Below are positions 27,130 through 41,000 of a DNA stretch of 64,000 bases, piece by piece (positions within the stretch are counted from its first letter, which is position 1; each line of letters begins with the position of its first letter). Position numbers and translations under genes: made by a program. The notes below the pieces were generated by a model. That model had not been told where the DNA came from. It saw only the letters and a program-made list of their open reading frames with translations, and made no database searches. Source of the stretch: Glossina fuscipes (taxonomy: Eukaryota; Arthropoda; Insecta; Diptera; Glossinidae); contig NW_023998454.1 in the NCBI RefSeq assembly GCF_014805625.2, forward strand, positions 3,783,113 to 3,847,112, read 5' to 3'.

Positions 27130-27485
27130 AATATATTATCTGTCGAAAAATGCGTTAATTCTAAAATAAATATGATGGGCGCCACGAACTGGTAGATTAA
27201 TCTTTTCTTAATAGCACCAAGCATATGGGTAGCAAATGAAAAGACTTGGAGAGTACTAGGCGACTAATTCTATATTAATTGTGGTGGGTGTCACGACATG
27301 GTGGATAAATTTTTTTTTAAAAATACCGTCCATATGGGTATCAAATAGAATCGCGTCCATATGGGCCTGGAAAATAGAATGCGAAAGGCTAAGTGTGCTC
27401 ATTCTAAATAGATTATGGTAGACGTCAATAACTGGTAAATTAATTACACCCATCGCCGAAGGGTCAGGGATATATTCATTGTGTC
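27130..27485 (+). repeat. tandem ~120-base repeats, family C
   Basis: About three degenerate units, each with 'ttctaaattaatta', a 'gtcacgacatggtg' block, and 'catatgggtatcaaat' or 'acttggagagta'. The same unit, in two copies 122 bases apart, is found at 61.99-62.25 kb. Confidence 0.7.
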
Positions 27486-27870
27486 TAAACATTTTCAACG
27501 CCCAGAAGAAAGTATACGAGACCCCACAAGGTACACATTTTCTTGATCAGCATCGAATTTTCAATCGATTTAAGCATGTCCGTCAGACCGTCCGTCCGTC
27601 TGTGTAATGTCTGGTGTAAACTTTCCCTTGCCGTAAAAACGAAGCTATCGACTTAAAATTTGGCAGAAACCTTGGAAGTTCACTCCCGCAGTACATCAAA
27701 CTGTGTCTGTTTTTCCAAATTTGGTTCAATCTTTTAGCACTTGGTGAGAACTTACCGAGAACCACTTCTACAAACCAGCATGTCTCTGCGGCGGCCTTAT
27801 TAACCGTACAGCTTAAAGATGTCCATTTCAAAGTCAAATCATAAAAGAAATCAATATCACCTAAGATCTT
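27486..27870 (+). repeat. dispersed repeat with GTCCGTCCGTC core
   Basis: Contains 'cttgatcagcatcga', then 'atgtccgtcagaccgtccgt', then 'acttaaaatttggcagaaac'. This block order recurs, with decay, in the other family A regions. It follows directly on the family C units, suggesting one composite element. Confidence 0.6.
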
Positions 27871-28159
27871 GACTCACCATTTCGCACAATTCGTATACCA
27901 GCGAAATCTTATATATGAACCCTTTCACCAAGGAAGGAGCCGTTATGCAGCCCATTAGCACGATTTTCGGAGAATTTAGAATAAAATATGAACAAGTAAG
28001 GAAGTTACATTCGGGCGATACCGAATCTCGCATATCCACCACCATCAAAATCTTTAGCGTCTCATGCCTTTATTTATTGGTATAAAAAATTGAATGGGAC
28101 AAAATGTATCATTCTACTTCCTTTAAAGCTTTTTTTAAGAAGAATTAATTTACCACAGT

Positions 28160-28500
28160 CTTATTTATTTTATGATTAATAAGCATAAAGCCTCAAAAGG
28201 GTGAAAAAAAGAAAATTCAATAATGCGTAACATTGTCTGGTCAAGGCCGAGTGTTTCCATTTTCGCACATAAATAGGAGAGTTTTTCGTAAATTAAATGT
28301 TGAAATTTTAGCCTACCACCGTTTATAATTTGCAAGTAATGAGCAAAACCCCACAATTTTTGTTCAGAAGAACAAAAGAGGAGTTGCCTTTAGTTTACGC
28401 CTCACAGTGGGCTTGTGCTGCAACTAATTTGACCCGTTTTTAATACCAATTGACAAATTCGAAATCGATATCTTCAACGTAAACTGAGAACACTTCCGTT
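28160..28500 (+). repeat. dispersed repeat, family A copy
   Basis: Shares with 880-1270 the blocks 'aagcataaag.ctcaaaa', 'gagagtttttcgtaaa' and 'gagcaaaaccccacaa' in the same order and orientation. Confidence 0.7.
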
Positions 28501-28990
28501 TTTCAAAGGTAATAAAATATTGTGGTTTTGCTCATTACTCATGAACTATAGCAAATAAATGTACAAGAATTTTAACGCATATTCTATGGGCGATGCTGTA
28601 GCAATTATGCACACAAATGGAAAAAATTGACACGCCTACCCAATATTATAGTGTATGAAAATTTAATTACTTTTTCAATAGCTTCATAACCCCCTAAGGT
28701 ATACAAATTCTTGGCCAGTTGCAACTCTTGAATGCACCTAAACATAGCCGCGTGTTCGTTTGTCCGTCTGTCTGTTTGTGCAGCTTTGTAGCATTTGTGG
28801 TAAACATTCTTCCGTTAGCGAAAATGAAGGTGTCGGCTAGAAATTTGCAATTTGCAAAAAGAATTTGGAATTGAGCTAAACTTTTCAAAGGACACGTCCA
28901 CAACGCCCACATGCCTATACGTCAAAAACTTTTATTTGGAAAATGGAAAAAATTAACTGCGCCCATTCCATTATGGAGCGTAAGAATTTT
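28501..28990 (+). repeat. dispersed repeat, inverted partner at 38.2 kb
   Basis: Matches the reverse complement of 38225-38740 along most of its length: 'atgggcgatgctgtagcaat', 'gacacgcctacccaat', 'tggccagttgcaactcttga', 'gtgttcgtttgtccgtctgt', 'cgcccacatgcctatac'. The match is strong for such AT-rich DNA. Confidence 0.85.
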
Positions 28991-30540
28991 GTTCTTTTAT
29001 TTTTTTTTTTGTCTTTCTTTCGCGTAAATGGTGATGGGCATAAAAGATTCGCTCCCGATATAATTTAATTTTCTTACTTGTTACACATGATCAAGTAAGC
29101 TTGCGGAATATATATACATCAGGCGGAATGCCCACTTTGCTCGGATTACGTTGCTTGGCAGCAGAGGAACTTCGGAACTAACGGAAAGGGAATCTTTTAA
29201 GACATTAGGTTATTGAAAATGTATAAATATATGATTTCATCAATTTGCCAACAACGTAAATTAAAATATAGATATCGTTACATGTTAAGATAAATTGTTG
29301 CGAGTGACTCCTTCTTGTGCTTTTCATATTCTTATGACGCGTTATTTTTATTGTAACGAACGATGATTGAAATATTCATAATATTTATTGACGTGATATG
29401 AACACCGTTTCGCGGACAGAAAAGGAAAGCGTAGCCTTAATGGAGTGATGGAGAGTTAATCTACGTACATACATGTTTCTGCGTGTACACATATAACAAT
29501 TTTATTCGTAAGATTTGCGATCCCATGCAAATTATCGCAGTAAACTTTTGGTTTTCTGGGTCAAGGCAACTTATTTTGATGGCGATGCCGGCATTTCGCT
29601 AGAGACCTCCCGCTTGAGACGAACAAAAGGAGAAATAAGAATCGGCCAGTCCTCTGCACTTTCAAATTGATTTGTATTGACGTAAAGGACATAACGAATA
29701 AATCTAAAATATTTTGTAAAAATTGAAAAGTTGAATTTTATATATGTAATAAAATAATAAAACGCTATACATTATTTATAAATAAATTCACATTCATAGT
29801 GGCAAACTTGCCTCTTCCAATTTCCCATTCCAATTTCGAATGGCGAAAACCATACATAACTCACAATCAAATAGATTTCAAGAAACGTCGTCCAACTGAG
29901 AACCAGTTAACTAAAAGATACATAATCAGTGTCCTGATTAACTAACTTTATATACTGCCTTTGGGGTGTGCATGAAATGATAGAAACCAATTCAAGTGTG
30001 TGACGAAATTATTACGAAGACGGTTTAAACAATAAAAGATTTGCAATATGATTTAAATAAATGTAAAAATTCATTAAGTTTAAGTGAACACATCCATCAT
30101 ATTGTTTTATAATTTTCAAAAAAAACTTCTAGAACTGAAAGCTTGAACGCGAGTTATTAGTTATTAGCGATAGCGTATAGAGATAACATAGTTGAAAATG
30201 GAAAACTATTAAATATTTAAAAGTTCGAAAATTTTCCACGAATCATAATTTTCATCAAAAAATAAGAAAACTTATTTTTTAAACTTTTTCTAACTTTTGG
30301 GAATATGAGCATTTCATACTGTAATTAACTCAAAACGTTACGCTACCAGATTATGTTAAATTAAGCAAAGACTAACTTGTTATAATAGAGTTTATGCCCC
30401 CAGAGAATATAGGGGGAATATGTCCTTCGGCGTTAATTAAAAAAAGGCAAAAAAAAAAAAAAAAAAATAATATAGAAATTTCCAAATGCATTCATGGAAT
30501 GAATATTGTGTATAACTTAATGAACATGTACACAGAATAT
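28991..30540. other. no gene recognised
   Basis: AT-rich. A more GC-balanced stretch at 29.57-29.66 kb has no identified content. Confidence 0.4.
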
Positions 30541-30870
30541 ATTTCTCTGTATATATATACATATATATATATATATATGTAAATCTATACGTATAGATTC
30601 GCTTGCATGTGAATACTTATGCATTTATGTAAATTTAAGGAATCTACAGTTTTATCGATTTTACTCCAAGAAAGAAAAAAATTTACAATCTTTTTATTGC
30701 ATTAAATTTTCAAGTACGATGGACCTGCAGAGAAAAGATGTAAGTATACATGAATATCATTTGATTTCTGTAAATAATGCAAAGGCACACAAACGTAACA
30801 TAGGTTCGTAATGCTATATATATATATATATATATAGATATACATATACATATATATATATGTATAGGTT
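30541..30870. repeat. two TA microsatellites
   Basis: TA-rich runs at about 30548-30580 and 30814-30867, with unique sequence between. Confidence 0.9.
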
Positions 30871-31158
30871 TTATGTGCGATTATATGCTATTAATAAATT
30901 TTTGTCATTTACTTTTCACGCATTGTTATAGAGAGACACTACTGAGGAGCGTTAAAACGAATCAGAAAACTGTTGATTTTTTCCCATTTCATATAAATCT
31001 TCACAAGAGTACATTTACTTTGTACACATATACATGTATGTATATATATGTATACATTATAAATGTAAAGAGTAAGAACGGAATTTCGCCTTCCAGTCAT
31101 GTGTTGAAGTATGCGGACTAAGAAGAATGTTAAAAACGGCAACAGTAGTTTCGTGTCA

Positions 31159-31230
31159 TTTTTCTTATTCTTCCTCTTCTTCTTCCTTTTCTCTTTTCTC
31201 TTTTCTTTTTCCTTTTTTTTTTTTTTTTTA
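31159..31230. repeat. pyrimidine tract
   Basis: More than 60 bases almost wholly C/T ('ttcttcctcttcttcttcc' and similar, ending in poly-T). Confidence 0.95.
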
Positions 31231-32819
31231 ATTTAAATTTTATGCCTAGCCACGTTGATGAATTTCACTGATTTCAAAATTAATCCATAAATGTTAATGC
31301 GACACATATTTATTTAATGAAGTTATTAAAATAAAAAGTAATCAGGAAAGAAAAAAACGAAAGACAGAAAAAAGCTCATTCCAACGCACAGCACGGTTTT
31401 AATTCATATACAATATTAAAAGGATTAACATAATGAGCACACACACGCTAATTATAAATACATATGAATGTATTTAATGTTTAATTCCGAGATGTGTGCG
31501 AATATGCTACATATAAATTTGTGTGCTGCCTTGCATATATAATAAGCGTGCACGCATATATAAATACATGCATACACACATATCGCTGTGATTATGCATA
31601 CACACACATAAATATAAATGAGTTTATTTTTATGTTTTTTGTACTAATGTTGAGGTTTCCTGGTTTTCTTTTTTTTATCGATTTATATTTATACCAAAAC
31701 ACACGCTCACTTACACATGCATACCAGCAGGATACATTCATTTACACAATTAATCTAAATATAATTAATGCATTGCGTACATTGTATGAAATGCATACAA
31801 TTTATTTTCATTTATTTTTGTCTTTTTGAACTTTAATCACTTTTTTATGGTTGTTTTTTCTTTTTGTTTTTTTTTTCAATTTTTTTCTCCTCTTCTTCTT
31901 AGTTTTACTTCTTTTTTTTAATATAAAAAACGAATTCTGTCAATATGATAATTCAAATTGCATTCATTTGTGTGTGCACACACACGTACACATATACACA
32001 CTTATATAAACACTACCACATACAATGCACAGACACATACATACATTAATACATGTATGGTTGTTTTGTGACTGCTATGAGTACGTGTGCGTCTCACGCG
32101 CTCATTACTATCTTCTGTGATTTCTGGAATATAACTAAATACGTATTTGACGTATTTGAGAATTATCCTGAATTCTCAGATTTTAAAGCAGTGAGTAACT
32201 CTTATACTATAAGAGTGTCGTGCACTCATTACTGGAAGAGAATGTGAAAACACAAATTATTGTAAATATATGTAAATCTCTTACGAAAGAGATACACAAT
32301 TAATTTTCTGTGTAAAACGATGTATAAAAATGTTGTTTTACCTCCATAAAACCAAAACATGTCGATAAATTACTTTTGGTATCCCATTTGGAACAATAGT
32401 AAAGGAAAACTGTGCCACATTCCTATATATCAGGCCTTTAACCATTATTCCTTCGTCCAGTGCTCTACTGTGCGATATATCTACCTTCTTTAATATGGTA
32501 TTATCTCTGTAGAAATCATTTTATGTGTTTCCATATGACGACTTTTACCTCTGCCAATATAAGAATTTCCCTAAATGTTGTGGGTACCAAAGTCGCAGGA
32601 GTTGTTATGGCCCTACACGTATTACAACTTATTTCTATGTGTTGGAAATAGGATAAGTATATTTTACTTTCCACTCATATTCTTCTACGGCAAGCAGTTT
32701 GTTATTTTTTGTGGGTATTGTAGGGCCGCAGCAATAAGCAATAACTGTGTAAGTAGGAACGGAATGGAATGGAAATATAACAAGAAATTATGATAGACTT
32801 CGAATGTGATCAACTAACC
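31231..32819. other. no gene recognised
   Basis: Rich in CA/ACAT simple repeats near 31.44, 31.57 and 31.97-32.04 kb. No supported gene. Confidence 0.4.
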
Positions 32820-33015
32820 GATTGACAGCGCCAATTCGTTTTCGAATAGAGGCGTGGTCGAGAAGAAGATTGCACATCCTATTCCTCCTGGATCGAACCG
32901 CCGGCTAGGTACCACACCACCATCCGAAATAAAATACGTCACCATTCGTTGGGATTGCACGCTATAGATGCCGAATTAGGAATATTTTGCAAGAAGACCG
33001 CCCGTTCCGTCCGAT
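32820..33015. other. GC-richer island, unidentified
   Basis: About 200 bases clearly richer in G+C than the flanks ('ggatcgaaccgccggctagg', 'gaccgcccgttccgtccgat'). One plus frame is open for about 45 codons. It may be part of a transposon or a non-coding element; I cannot identify it. Confidence 0.35.
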
Positions 33016-36000
33016 GATCACTGATGATAGCTCATTTAAGTTAAATATCGACATTTAAATTTTAATTTTAAATGTTGGGTTCTTTAGGGGCAAATACATC
33101 TCGTTTCTTTATTATTCGAACTCTGTGCTCTAGTTAGTGACATAAATTAATTATTATAATAAAAGAAAATTGAATTATAATTTCATGATATATGAGGACT
33201 TTTATTCAGGTGGGGGATATAAGTATCAAAGATAAGGACGCCTTAAATAGCCGCCGAGGCTTACCCCAGCATTACCTTATTAAAAGCTAAATTTTTCCAA
33301 CGAAGGAAAAATTCCGCTTCTCACGATGTTTATATGAAAGTTTCTAAAACTATAAACCACTCTTGCAAATGTAACGTAATAAACTTTCAAATGCCGTCGT
33401 TACAGATGTTTCTATTTTTAAGTCAAACATACACAATTGTTACTCCCGCTTTCTCGCCGTCGCCACATATATATAAACCAACAAAAAAGAATAAAAATTT
33501 TCTTTACAAAGTCAAAGTTGTGAATGTAAAAGTATTTGACTTTTCGCTTCGGTAAGTTAACAGTAGAAATTAGAGATTTTATGTACTCTCTTCAAACTCT
33601 CGCTTTCGTTCACTCTTTCATATTCGCTCTTTCATCAGCTCTCTCTTATATCCTCAATAAACATATGATGAAGCAGACATGCGTGTACACAAGTAAGAAT
33701 ACAAAATTGTAAATGCTTGTAATTATAACATTGAACATTGAATGTATTCCTTCGTGAATACGCTTGTGTTTGTGTACAATCCAAAATGCATATTTACGTG
33801 TATGTATTACAATAATCATATCGGTTTTTTCTATAATAAAATTGAAAACATATCTTATGTAAATATAAGACAAAAACAAAAGGCATTCAGGAAGAAATCA
33901 AATACGATCCGATTACGTCGCTCTTCTCAAGCATAACATTTGTCAGCAATTACAAGTTTCCTTGTCATCTACATTTTCACAATAATAAACATAAGCACTT
34001 GCCAAAATGAGCAAAACATTTATTTCGGGATTTGCTTACACTGAATACAATTTAAGGAGACAAGGGTTTACTATTGCGGCGATTAAGTACAAATACTTTA
34101 TTTGGAATAACGTTGATCTTTCTCATACTTCTGCCGAAGATATCATCTACTATCTAGAACTTATTTATTTTATTATGGTGTACATAAGTTTCTGTGAGAC
34201 AGGATTAAAATTAGAATAAAATAATTTTTCTTTTTTTAAATTCGTACTAGAACAAAAGATACGTTTTGAGAAGTATGTTTCATACCTTTGGTGAAAGTAT
34301 TATTTCAAACCCGTGTAAAAAAGAATCATGTAAAACAAGACTTGGTTGTAAGATGGGCAGCGCTTTATAAGTAATTCTGTTTATATATTCTGCCGCATGT
34401 AAATATACATTCTTTTGATAATTGTAGTAGAACCTTATTTTAAAATTTAATGGACTGATACATAAAAGATTGAGGTAAACTTTGTAAAGAAAACAAGAAA
34501 AACAGACACGATGCAATCCTGGCTAGATCGTCACCGCTATTCATATATTAATCAAGATAATACGTAATCTACGGTCTTGCCTATTGATATTTCTATGCCT
34601 AATAAAAATCTGGTCAGCATCCTGTGCTGGATAAAACAACATGTTTGAAATGCTCCCCATGGCTCTTCTTAAGTGATGGCAATCAAAATTTGTAAGACTT
34701 TTCTTACCAATATTTGATCCTTAGCCTCAATCTCATTTCAAAAATTATTTTAAACATCTTCATTGGTTAATATATCGTATCCTATTCAAAAATTGATTGT
34801 CACATGACAACAAGCCGTTTTATTGATGAGAAATCCTTAAGTCTTCAATCCTTCTCTTCTCAATCCTTAGATTGTTTGGATAATTGCTTGCAACTGAAAC
34901 GAAATGCGCATTATTCGTTGTAAGCAGAAGCCCGAAATGTTTAGTTTTCTGAGCGATTACTATTCGATTCTTTGAAGGGCCTATTTCGTTTTCATATTAT
35001 TGAAATGTTGTTGGATTTGTGCTTTTCTCTTCTCAGTCTTCTCTTTCATAACAAATTCTTAGTTCGGTATATTCGCCAGTATTTAGATATCTATCAACAG
35101 AGCCAAAAATTAAACATTGGTTTAGTTAAATTTTTTGCGTTGTAATAAGACACAGGAATATAAGCAAACTTTTGCATTAGACACCATTTAGACGATTGAG
35201 TTGCCGTTATCTATGCTAACTTTTAAGAAAGGAATTTGAATTTTGGTGTCCGCTTAGATGCCTGCTATTGAGTGTAAATCTCTTGAGACTTTTACTGATG
35301 AAGGTAAATTAATTAATTCAGACTATCTCTGGGTTAGGCAAAGTAAAAATCAACTGTGAATTAAGTTTTCCTTTTTCAAATCGATTTCACAACATGTGTC
35401 TTTGATTACATATTCTCTTCCTAACAAATATCCTTTTGTTCTTCTATTCTTTTATCGTAGCTTGTTTTTTCACATTCGTCTGTCCAAATTTTTGTCCGTG
35501 CAAACGTTTGCCGTTTGTTGTTTCGCCTTCGGCCTTCTTTCTGTTCGGTCTTATTAACAATCTACTTTTCTTGCGTTCAACCTTCCTTCTGTTCGACAGG
35601 TCTTCCTTTCATGTGCAATTAGCTAGAAAGCCGTAACAGCAGATCTGCAATTTGACAGAAATGTTTATGATGTGAACTAAAGTCAGTATAGATATCCGAA
35701 AACATGGATTTATTTGTAAGCATTTATACGTGTTTATGCCATTTTGAAAGTTCAACTTTGATTAACTAAACGAACTGAACGGTTTACTTTAGCCAATATG
35801 AACATACTTCAATTAGTAAGTTTTACTGCACGTTATGAGAGTCAACATGTTTACTTGCTCACACAACAAATCGACAATTGTTGGTGCGCCCACATCTACA
35901 TAGACGTATATTAACTGATTATTTGCCCAAGAGTATGCTGCACATGAGTGCAACAAGCCCGCTACATAACGCGTATACAAGTGTATATAAGAACGGATGA

Positions 36001-36955
36001 AATTTTGAATTTATGAATTAATTTCGTTATCAAGGGAGTTTCAGTTTCATTCACTAGTGAAATTTATAACAATAACGCTGCACCTGGAGAGTGGATGCAT
36101 CATGCATACGTCTCTATATAATATATATCCATATGTATACATCTGTATATATATGTATGCGTATATATAAAATCGTTAATTCAAATATTTCACTGTCAAA
36201 ACTTCTGTAATTGAATTTTCTGCATACACAAGAATTTACAGCAATAATATACGTATATACTACTACAACCACACTACTGTTGCTGTTGCTACGGTTTTTT
36301 TTTTTTTTGTTTTCTTTGTAGGAAACTTTTGGGTTTACTCGTTTTCTTAAACATTTTAACTTTCAAGTCGTAAAAATTCTTATAGCACATAAGAGTTTTC
36401 CTTTTATCCCTGCGCCTTTTTTTTTTAAATTTTGTGTTTTTGTTTTTGCTTCTGTTTTTCTTTGCTCTTCATTCTGCTGTGCAATATCAAACGCTAATCC
36501 TCGCCTAACGTGGTTTATATGGCGTACCTTGGTGCATGGAGCGCTTTTATGGATGTATACGCTTTTTTGCGCGTGTATGTGAGTGTGTGTGTGTGCACGC
36601 GAGAATATGTCTGCATGTATGTATATGTATTAATGTTTTTTTGTTATCGGTGCATTTGGTTTTTTCTACAATTTTAACAGCCTCTGATATGCTAAAAAGC
36701 AAAAAGTCTTATAATACATTTAAATATATGATGTAATGAATGCATTTATACACATACGCATAAACGCCAGCGTATGTGCGTATGTTGAGAAGGATGAAGA
36801 TTTGTGTGCACATACCCTTTTGACATACATAATTCCTGTGTATGTCGGCAGACAAAAAAAGCCTTTAGCTTTCACGAATTATTATTTGCTTCGTTACACA
36901 CAATTCGGCTGCGGCAAAAGACCCATCAATTAAATCCGTTATTGCTTCCGAATCG
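33016..36955. other. no gene recognised
   Basis: AT-rich, with poly(T) at 36.30 kb and GT/TATG repeats at 36.12-36.17 and 36.58-36.60 kb. The open frames here are low-complexity and start without context. Confidence 0.4.
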
Positions 36956-36987
36956 ATCTCTCACTCTCTCACTCTCTCACTCTCTCC
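36956..36987. repeat. CTCTCA microsatellite
   Basis: Four units of 'ctctca' type. Confidence 0.95.
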
Positions 36988-37210
36988 TTCTTCCTATCTA
37001 TGTAGTGAATATGTATATGGATGGGTATGTTGCATATCAACCCCCGAAGAAGAAATAATTGGAGAAGACACAACTGCATAGGCTTTTCTACATCTCCCGC
37101 AACACTTTGCGTATACTACTAACTGTTACATGTATCCGGGCATATCAATGAGAAAATTAATTCAAGTAATTAAATTAGAACAGAATTCCTAAGCCGCTAT
37201 ATCCCACCAC

Positions 37211-37268
37211 GCATATACATAAATACATATATATATATATATATATATATAAATATATGTACATATAC
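37211..37268. repeat. TA microsatellite
   Basis: Long 'at' run. Confidence 0.95.
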
Positions 37269-38224
37269 CCTTGTACCTTTATTGCTTTTATACTTGCGTA
37301 CATAACGATACATGCAGTGATCTCAATATGAATGACTTTGTATGGCAGCCGCAACGGAATGTTAAGTCTTTGTTCTAACAACAATAAACGTGCGGTAAAT
37401 TTTGAACATTTTATAAACCGCGTAAATAGAATATTTGTGTTGTGTTATACTCTACTCCTGTGCCGTATGTATGTATATACTCTTACATGTTATTGAATTG
37501 TGGCTATGTGTGCTTGTACATATTCTTGGATATATGGATTTTAGTACGAGATTAAAAGTTTATAGAACACTTTTAAGAAAGCAATAGCAATCCTTTCAGT
37601 TCAATCTATATATATGTAACCGCATATATTCATAAAAGCATCACATATATATATAAATACTTAAGTACACATACGGGAGTACATGTGCTTGTTATGAATG
37701 GTTACGTATCCTATGTACATATTATATAGAATAAAAAGTAGATTTTTTTTCGCTTTCATTTAGATAGAATACACATTCACACCCATGCACATACAGTGAA
37801 AACCCACTCCACTTAATATTCACAGATATAGCAAAATTTTTGTCCAATTTATGCTTTCAATTTACACAAGTAGAACCCATTACTATCTGCAAAAATTTTA
37901 AACAGGACGTTGATAAGCGTAGTATAAAATTCTTAAGTATCTTCAAAATTTTCGCGATTTTTATCACCGGACTTAGGAAAATTCTTTAATTTCCATGATC
38001 AACTTTAATGGACTGTAAGTAAATTTTTTACACACTGTCAAAAAAATTCCAGTAAATGTGTCTTAACTCGCCCTTGACCGATTTATGTTGATAACTTAAA
38101 ATTCAAGCTATTGAGCTTTTGAGGCATTTCGCTGATTTTTATCATCAAATGGTGTCCACATAAGTCTTGGTAAAAAAAAACAAGTAAGAGAATTAAATTT
38201 GGTCAAGACTGGATCCTTTATATC

Positions 38225-38740
38225 CATCACTGTTACCCTAAAAAAGGCAAAAGAAGTAAAAGAGCAAAATGCTTATGCTCTATAGAGTGAGGGCAATTAA
38301 TTTTTTCTATTTTCAAAATAAAAGTTTTTGCCGTATAGGCATGTGGGCGTTGTAGGCGTGACCTTTGAAAAGTTTGGGTCAATTCCAAATTCTTTTGCAA
38401 ATTTCTAGCCGACATCTAATTTTCGCTAACGGAAATTGACCACAAATACTACAAAGTTGCGCAAACGGACAGACGGACAAACGAACACGCGGATATGTTA
38501 AGGTGCAATCAAGAGTTGTAACTGGCCAAGAACTTGTATACTTTATGAGGTTTTTGAAGCTTGTTTCGGCGTGTTATGAAGCTATTGAAAAAATAATTAA
38601 ATTTTCATACACTATAATGTTGGGTAGGCGTGTCAATTTTTTCCATTTTTTGTGAACAATTGCTACAGCATCGCCCATGGAATATGCCCTCAACTTTCTG
38701 TAGATTTATCTGGTGTAGTTTATGGGTAATGAGCAAAACC
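38225..38740 (-). repeat. dispersed repeat, inverted partner of 28.5 kb
   Basis: Reverse complement of the 28501-28990 repeat; visible blocks include 'ggcatgtgggcgttgtaggc', 'acggacagacggacaaacga', 'gttgtaactggccaagaact', 'gttgggtaggcgtgtcaatt' and 'attgctacagcatcgcccat'. Confidence 0.85.
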
Positions 38741-39660
38741 ACACTTTTTCATTGTCTTTGAAAAATAGAGCGATTTTCATCTTCAACCTACATATTACTG
38801 TAGGCGTTATATTTTGCGTGCAAGAACTTTCAATGTTTCTGCCAAATTTGAAGTCGACAGCTTCATTTTTGCATTCAGAAGAATATAAATATTACAAAGG
38901 CGAAGAGACGGACACACGGAACTGCTTAAATCGAAGTAGAATTTCATGTTGATCAAGAATATAAATACTTTGTGGGGTTTCTGGTAATTCTCTCTGGGCG
39001 TTGCAAACGTTTTGACAGAATGAATATACCGCGCATCTTTCGATAATGGGTATAAAAACATGAAAAATTTAATCAATTAAATTTTAGATTTGATTATAAC
39101 GAGTCGGCGCGTCCAAAGATCATATACTGTAATGTTTAGGACGTACAGAATTGTTTTCAACGCATCCGTCTTGTTTACCTTATTAGTAATAAATGAAGAA
39201 AATTTAAAAAGAATAAAATATTGTTACTTATAGCCTTAGGTGGGCGTGGAAGGTTTTTTCTACTTTTGACAATGGATGGTTGAATCCTTCGTACAATAAA
39301 TTCAGAAAATTCCAGCCTTCTAGCTTTCACTACTTAGTAGTAATCAGCAAAAGCCTTAGAAAGAGAAATATTTTCAATTTACGTTGCACAGCGGGCATGT
39401 CCTTTGACCGATTTGACCCATTTTTAATACTTCGTGCAAGAAGTTAGCTTTTGCAATAAGGATAACATCAACAGCACACATACGAATAGACAGAGCTAGA
39501 TAGATTCACAATTTGGCAGTCATCAAGAGTATAAATACTTTACAGTATTTCTGAAGCTTCTTCTTGGAATTCCCAAAATTTGTAACAAAATGAGCCTACC
39601 TCTACCCACCAATGCACGAGAAATGTTTGTCGAAAGGAGATACATAATGTACCCGTTTTG
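38741..39660 (+). repeat. dispersed repeats, family A, two adjacent copies
   Basis: The first copy (to about 39060) has 'gtttctgccaaatttgaagt' and 'ttgatcaagaatataaatac'. The second (about 39230-39660) has the related 'agtaatcagcaaaagcc', 'tttgacccatttttaatac' and 'atcaagagtataaatacttt'. Confidence 0.6.
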
Positions 39661-40166
39661 TTGGTGTCTTTGCTAAAAAAAGCACAATTTCTGTCTTTGC
39701 TAAATTATATTTTATCGCGAACTAAGGAATAGACAACAATTTGAAAAAAGAATGAAATAAAATTAAAAAAGATGTAAATATGAAACAAAGTATGTTTCAG
39801 ATAATTAAGAAACAAATTTATTACCTCTGATTATCATGCATTATACAGCATAGTTGTTAAACGAGCGTAGGGACTTCTGGTACTTCCTAAAGAACCTTAA
39901 ACACTCGCAGAAAGAAAGTAACGTTGTTGTGATACCAAGAGTCCACAATCACCAAAAATCATACCACACCCGCAAAATTTTATATTGCTTATAAAATATT
40001 TCGAAGGCATAGCTTCACTTTAGATTTTTTTAATAACTTTACTTTAGTGCAACTTCTACCTTTATGTGCTTGAAAAATGATGTATGCGTGTAATTTTGCG
40101 TGGAGAGCCGTGGGCATCCAAATAAAACTTGGTTTTCTTGGTAGCTTTTAATCTGCTTTAAGATAT
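39661..40166. other. no gene recognised
   Basis: AT-rich flank of the LTR element. Confidence 0.4.
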
Positions 40167-40411
40167 TGTTACGAAAAATTCTCTTGTTGATACGGTTCGT
40201 ATCACTAGACCGTGGTTTTTTTACAATCAATTTCTTAACTGAAACTTTCTTTTCAACTTGAATTTTCTTTTCCGAATAACTACTGCTCAATATTCTGCAA
40301 GTTACGCACGACGCGCCATGAATTTGCACTGGGTTTTTCCTTCCCTTGGACATTTATTTTTTGGGAAAATCACTTCGTTGAAATGAAACTAGATTGGGGA
40401 TTTCTGTAACA
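40167..40411 (-). repeat. 3' LTR
   Basis: 245 bases with perfect hexamer inverted ends. The LTR start on the minus strand directly follows 'aagtggaggacac', which is a plausible polypurine tract. Confidence 0.75.
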
Positions 40412-40489
40412 GTGTCCTCCACTTAATCGTCCCTTACTTATGACGTCGCTTCTCTGATGTCTCTGGTTGCGATAGACTCTATCAGTTAT

Positions 40490-41000
40490 TCTCGTGGTAA
40501 TTTTACGACGATGGCTTATACAGTTGCACTATATCTCCAGTAACAAAGGTCACTTTCCAATCATTTCCAGCCCCCAATTTCTCACTTGCGTTTTGTTTTT
40601 TGTTTTGGGCGCCATTGGTCTTTCAGCGTATTCTTTGCCTCTTTTGATCTACCACTTTCCTCACAGCTATGAATCCATTCTGCTACTAACTTCCGGCATC
40701 CTACTCAACAGAATCCTTGCTTAATCCCTTTAACTGTGCCAAAGTGGTCTCCATTTAGCCCGCTGTGGTGTTTTTCTATGATTTTTTTTTACCGTACCAT
40801 ATCCTTTGTAGACATCCGTCTTCGAAAAGTAGGCTCTCCCACTGAGCCCAATACGCTTTTGCTCCCTGTTAACACGTTCACCCTTCTTAGCAGCAATTAT
40901 TACCTTCAAATCATCATCGGCCAGCTGCACTTTTCGTCTGTCCTCCTTCGAGAACTTTACATTTGTCTCTACCTTGATACGACGGACAACGATATCTTCT
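40490..41000 (-). pseudogene. pol remnant (pre-integrase and integrase tail)
   Basis: On the minus strand, 'VQLADDDLKVIIAAKKGERV' resembles the spacer before the integrase zinc-binding domain of gypsy elements. Further down, 'VTFVTGDIVQLYKP' resembles the integrase C-terminal end. Protease, reverse transcriptase, RNase H and the integrase core are missing. Confidence 0.5.

Noticed and set aside
30394..37384. Many Tyr/Ile/His-rich short frames
   Set aside because: They arise from TA, CA and ACAT simple repeats and lack coding composition.
40039..40353. Basic 104-residue minus-strand frame with 'NILKQIKSYQENQVLF', faintly like the alpha-N helix of a centromeric histone H3
   Set aside because: The frame runs out of the 3' LTR at 40167, so the resemblance spans a transposon boundary, and the histone fold does not follow.
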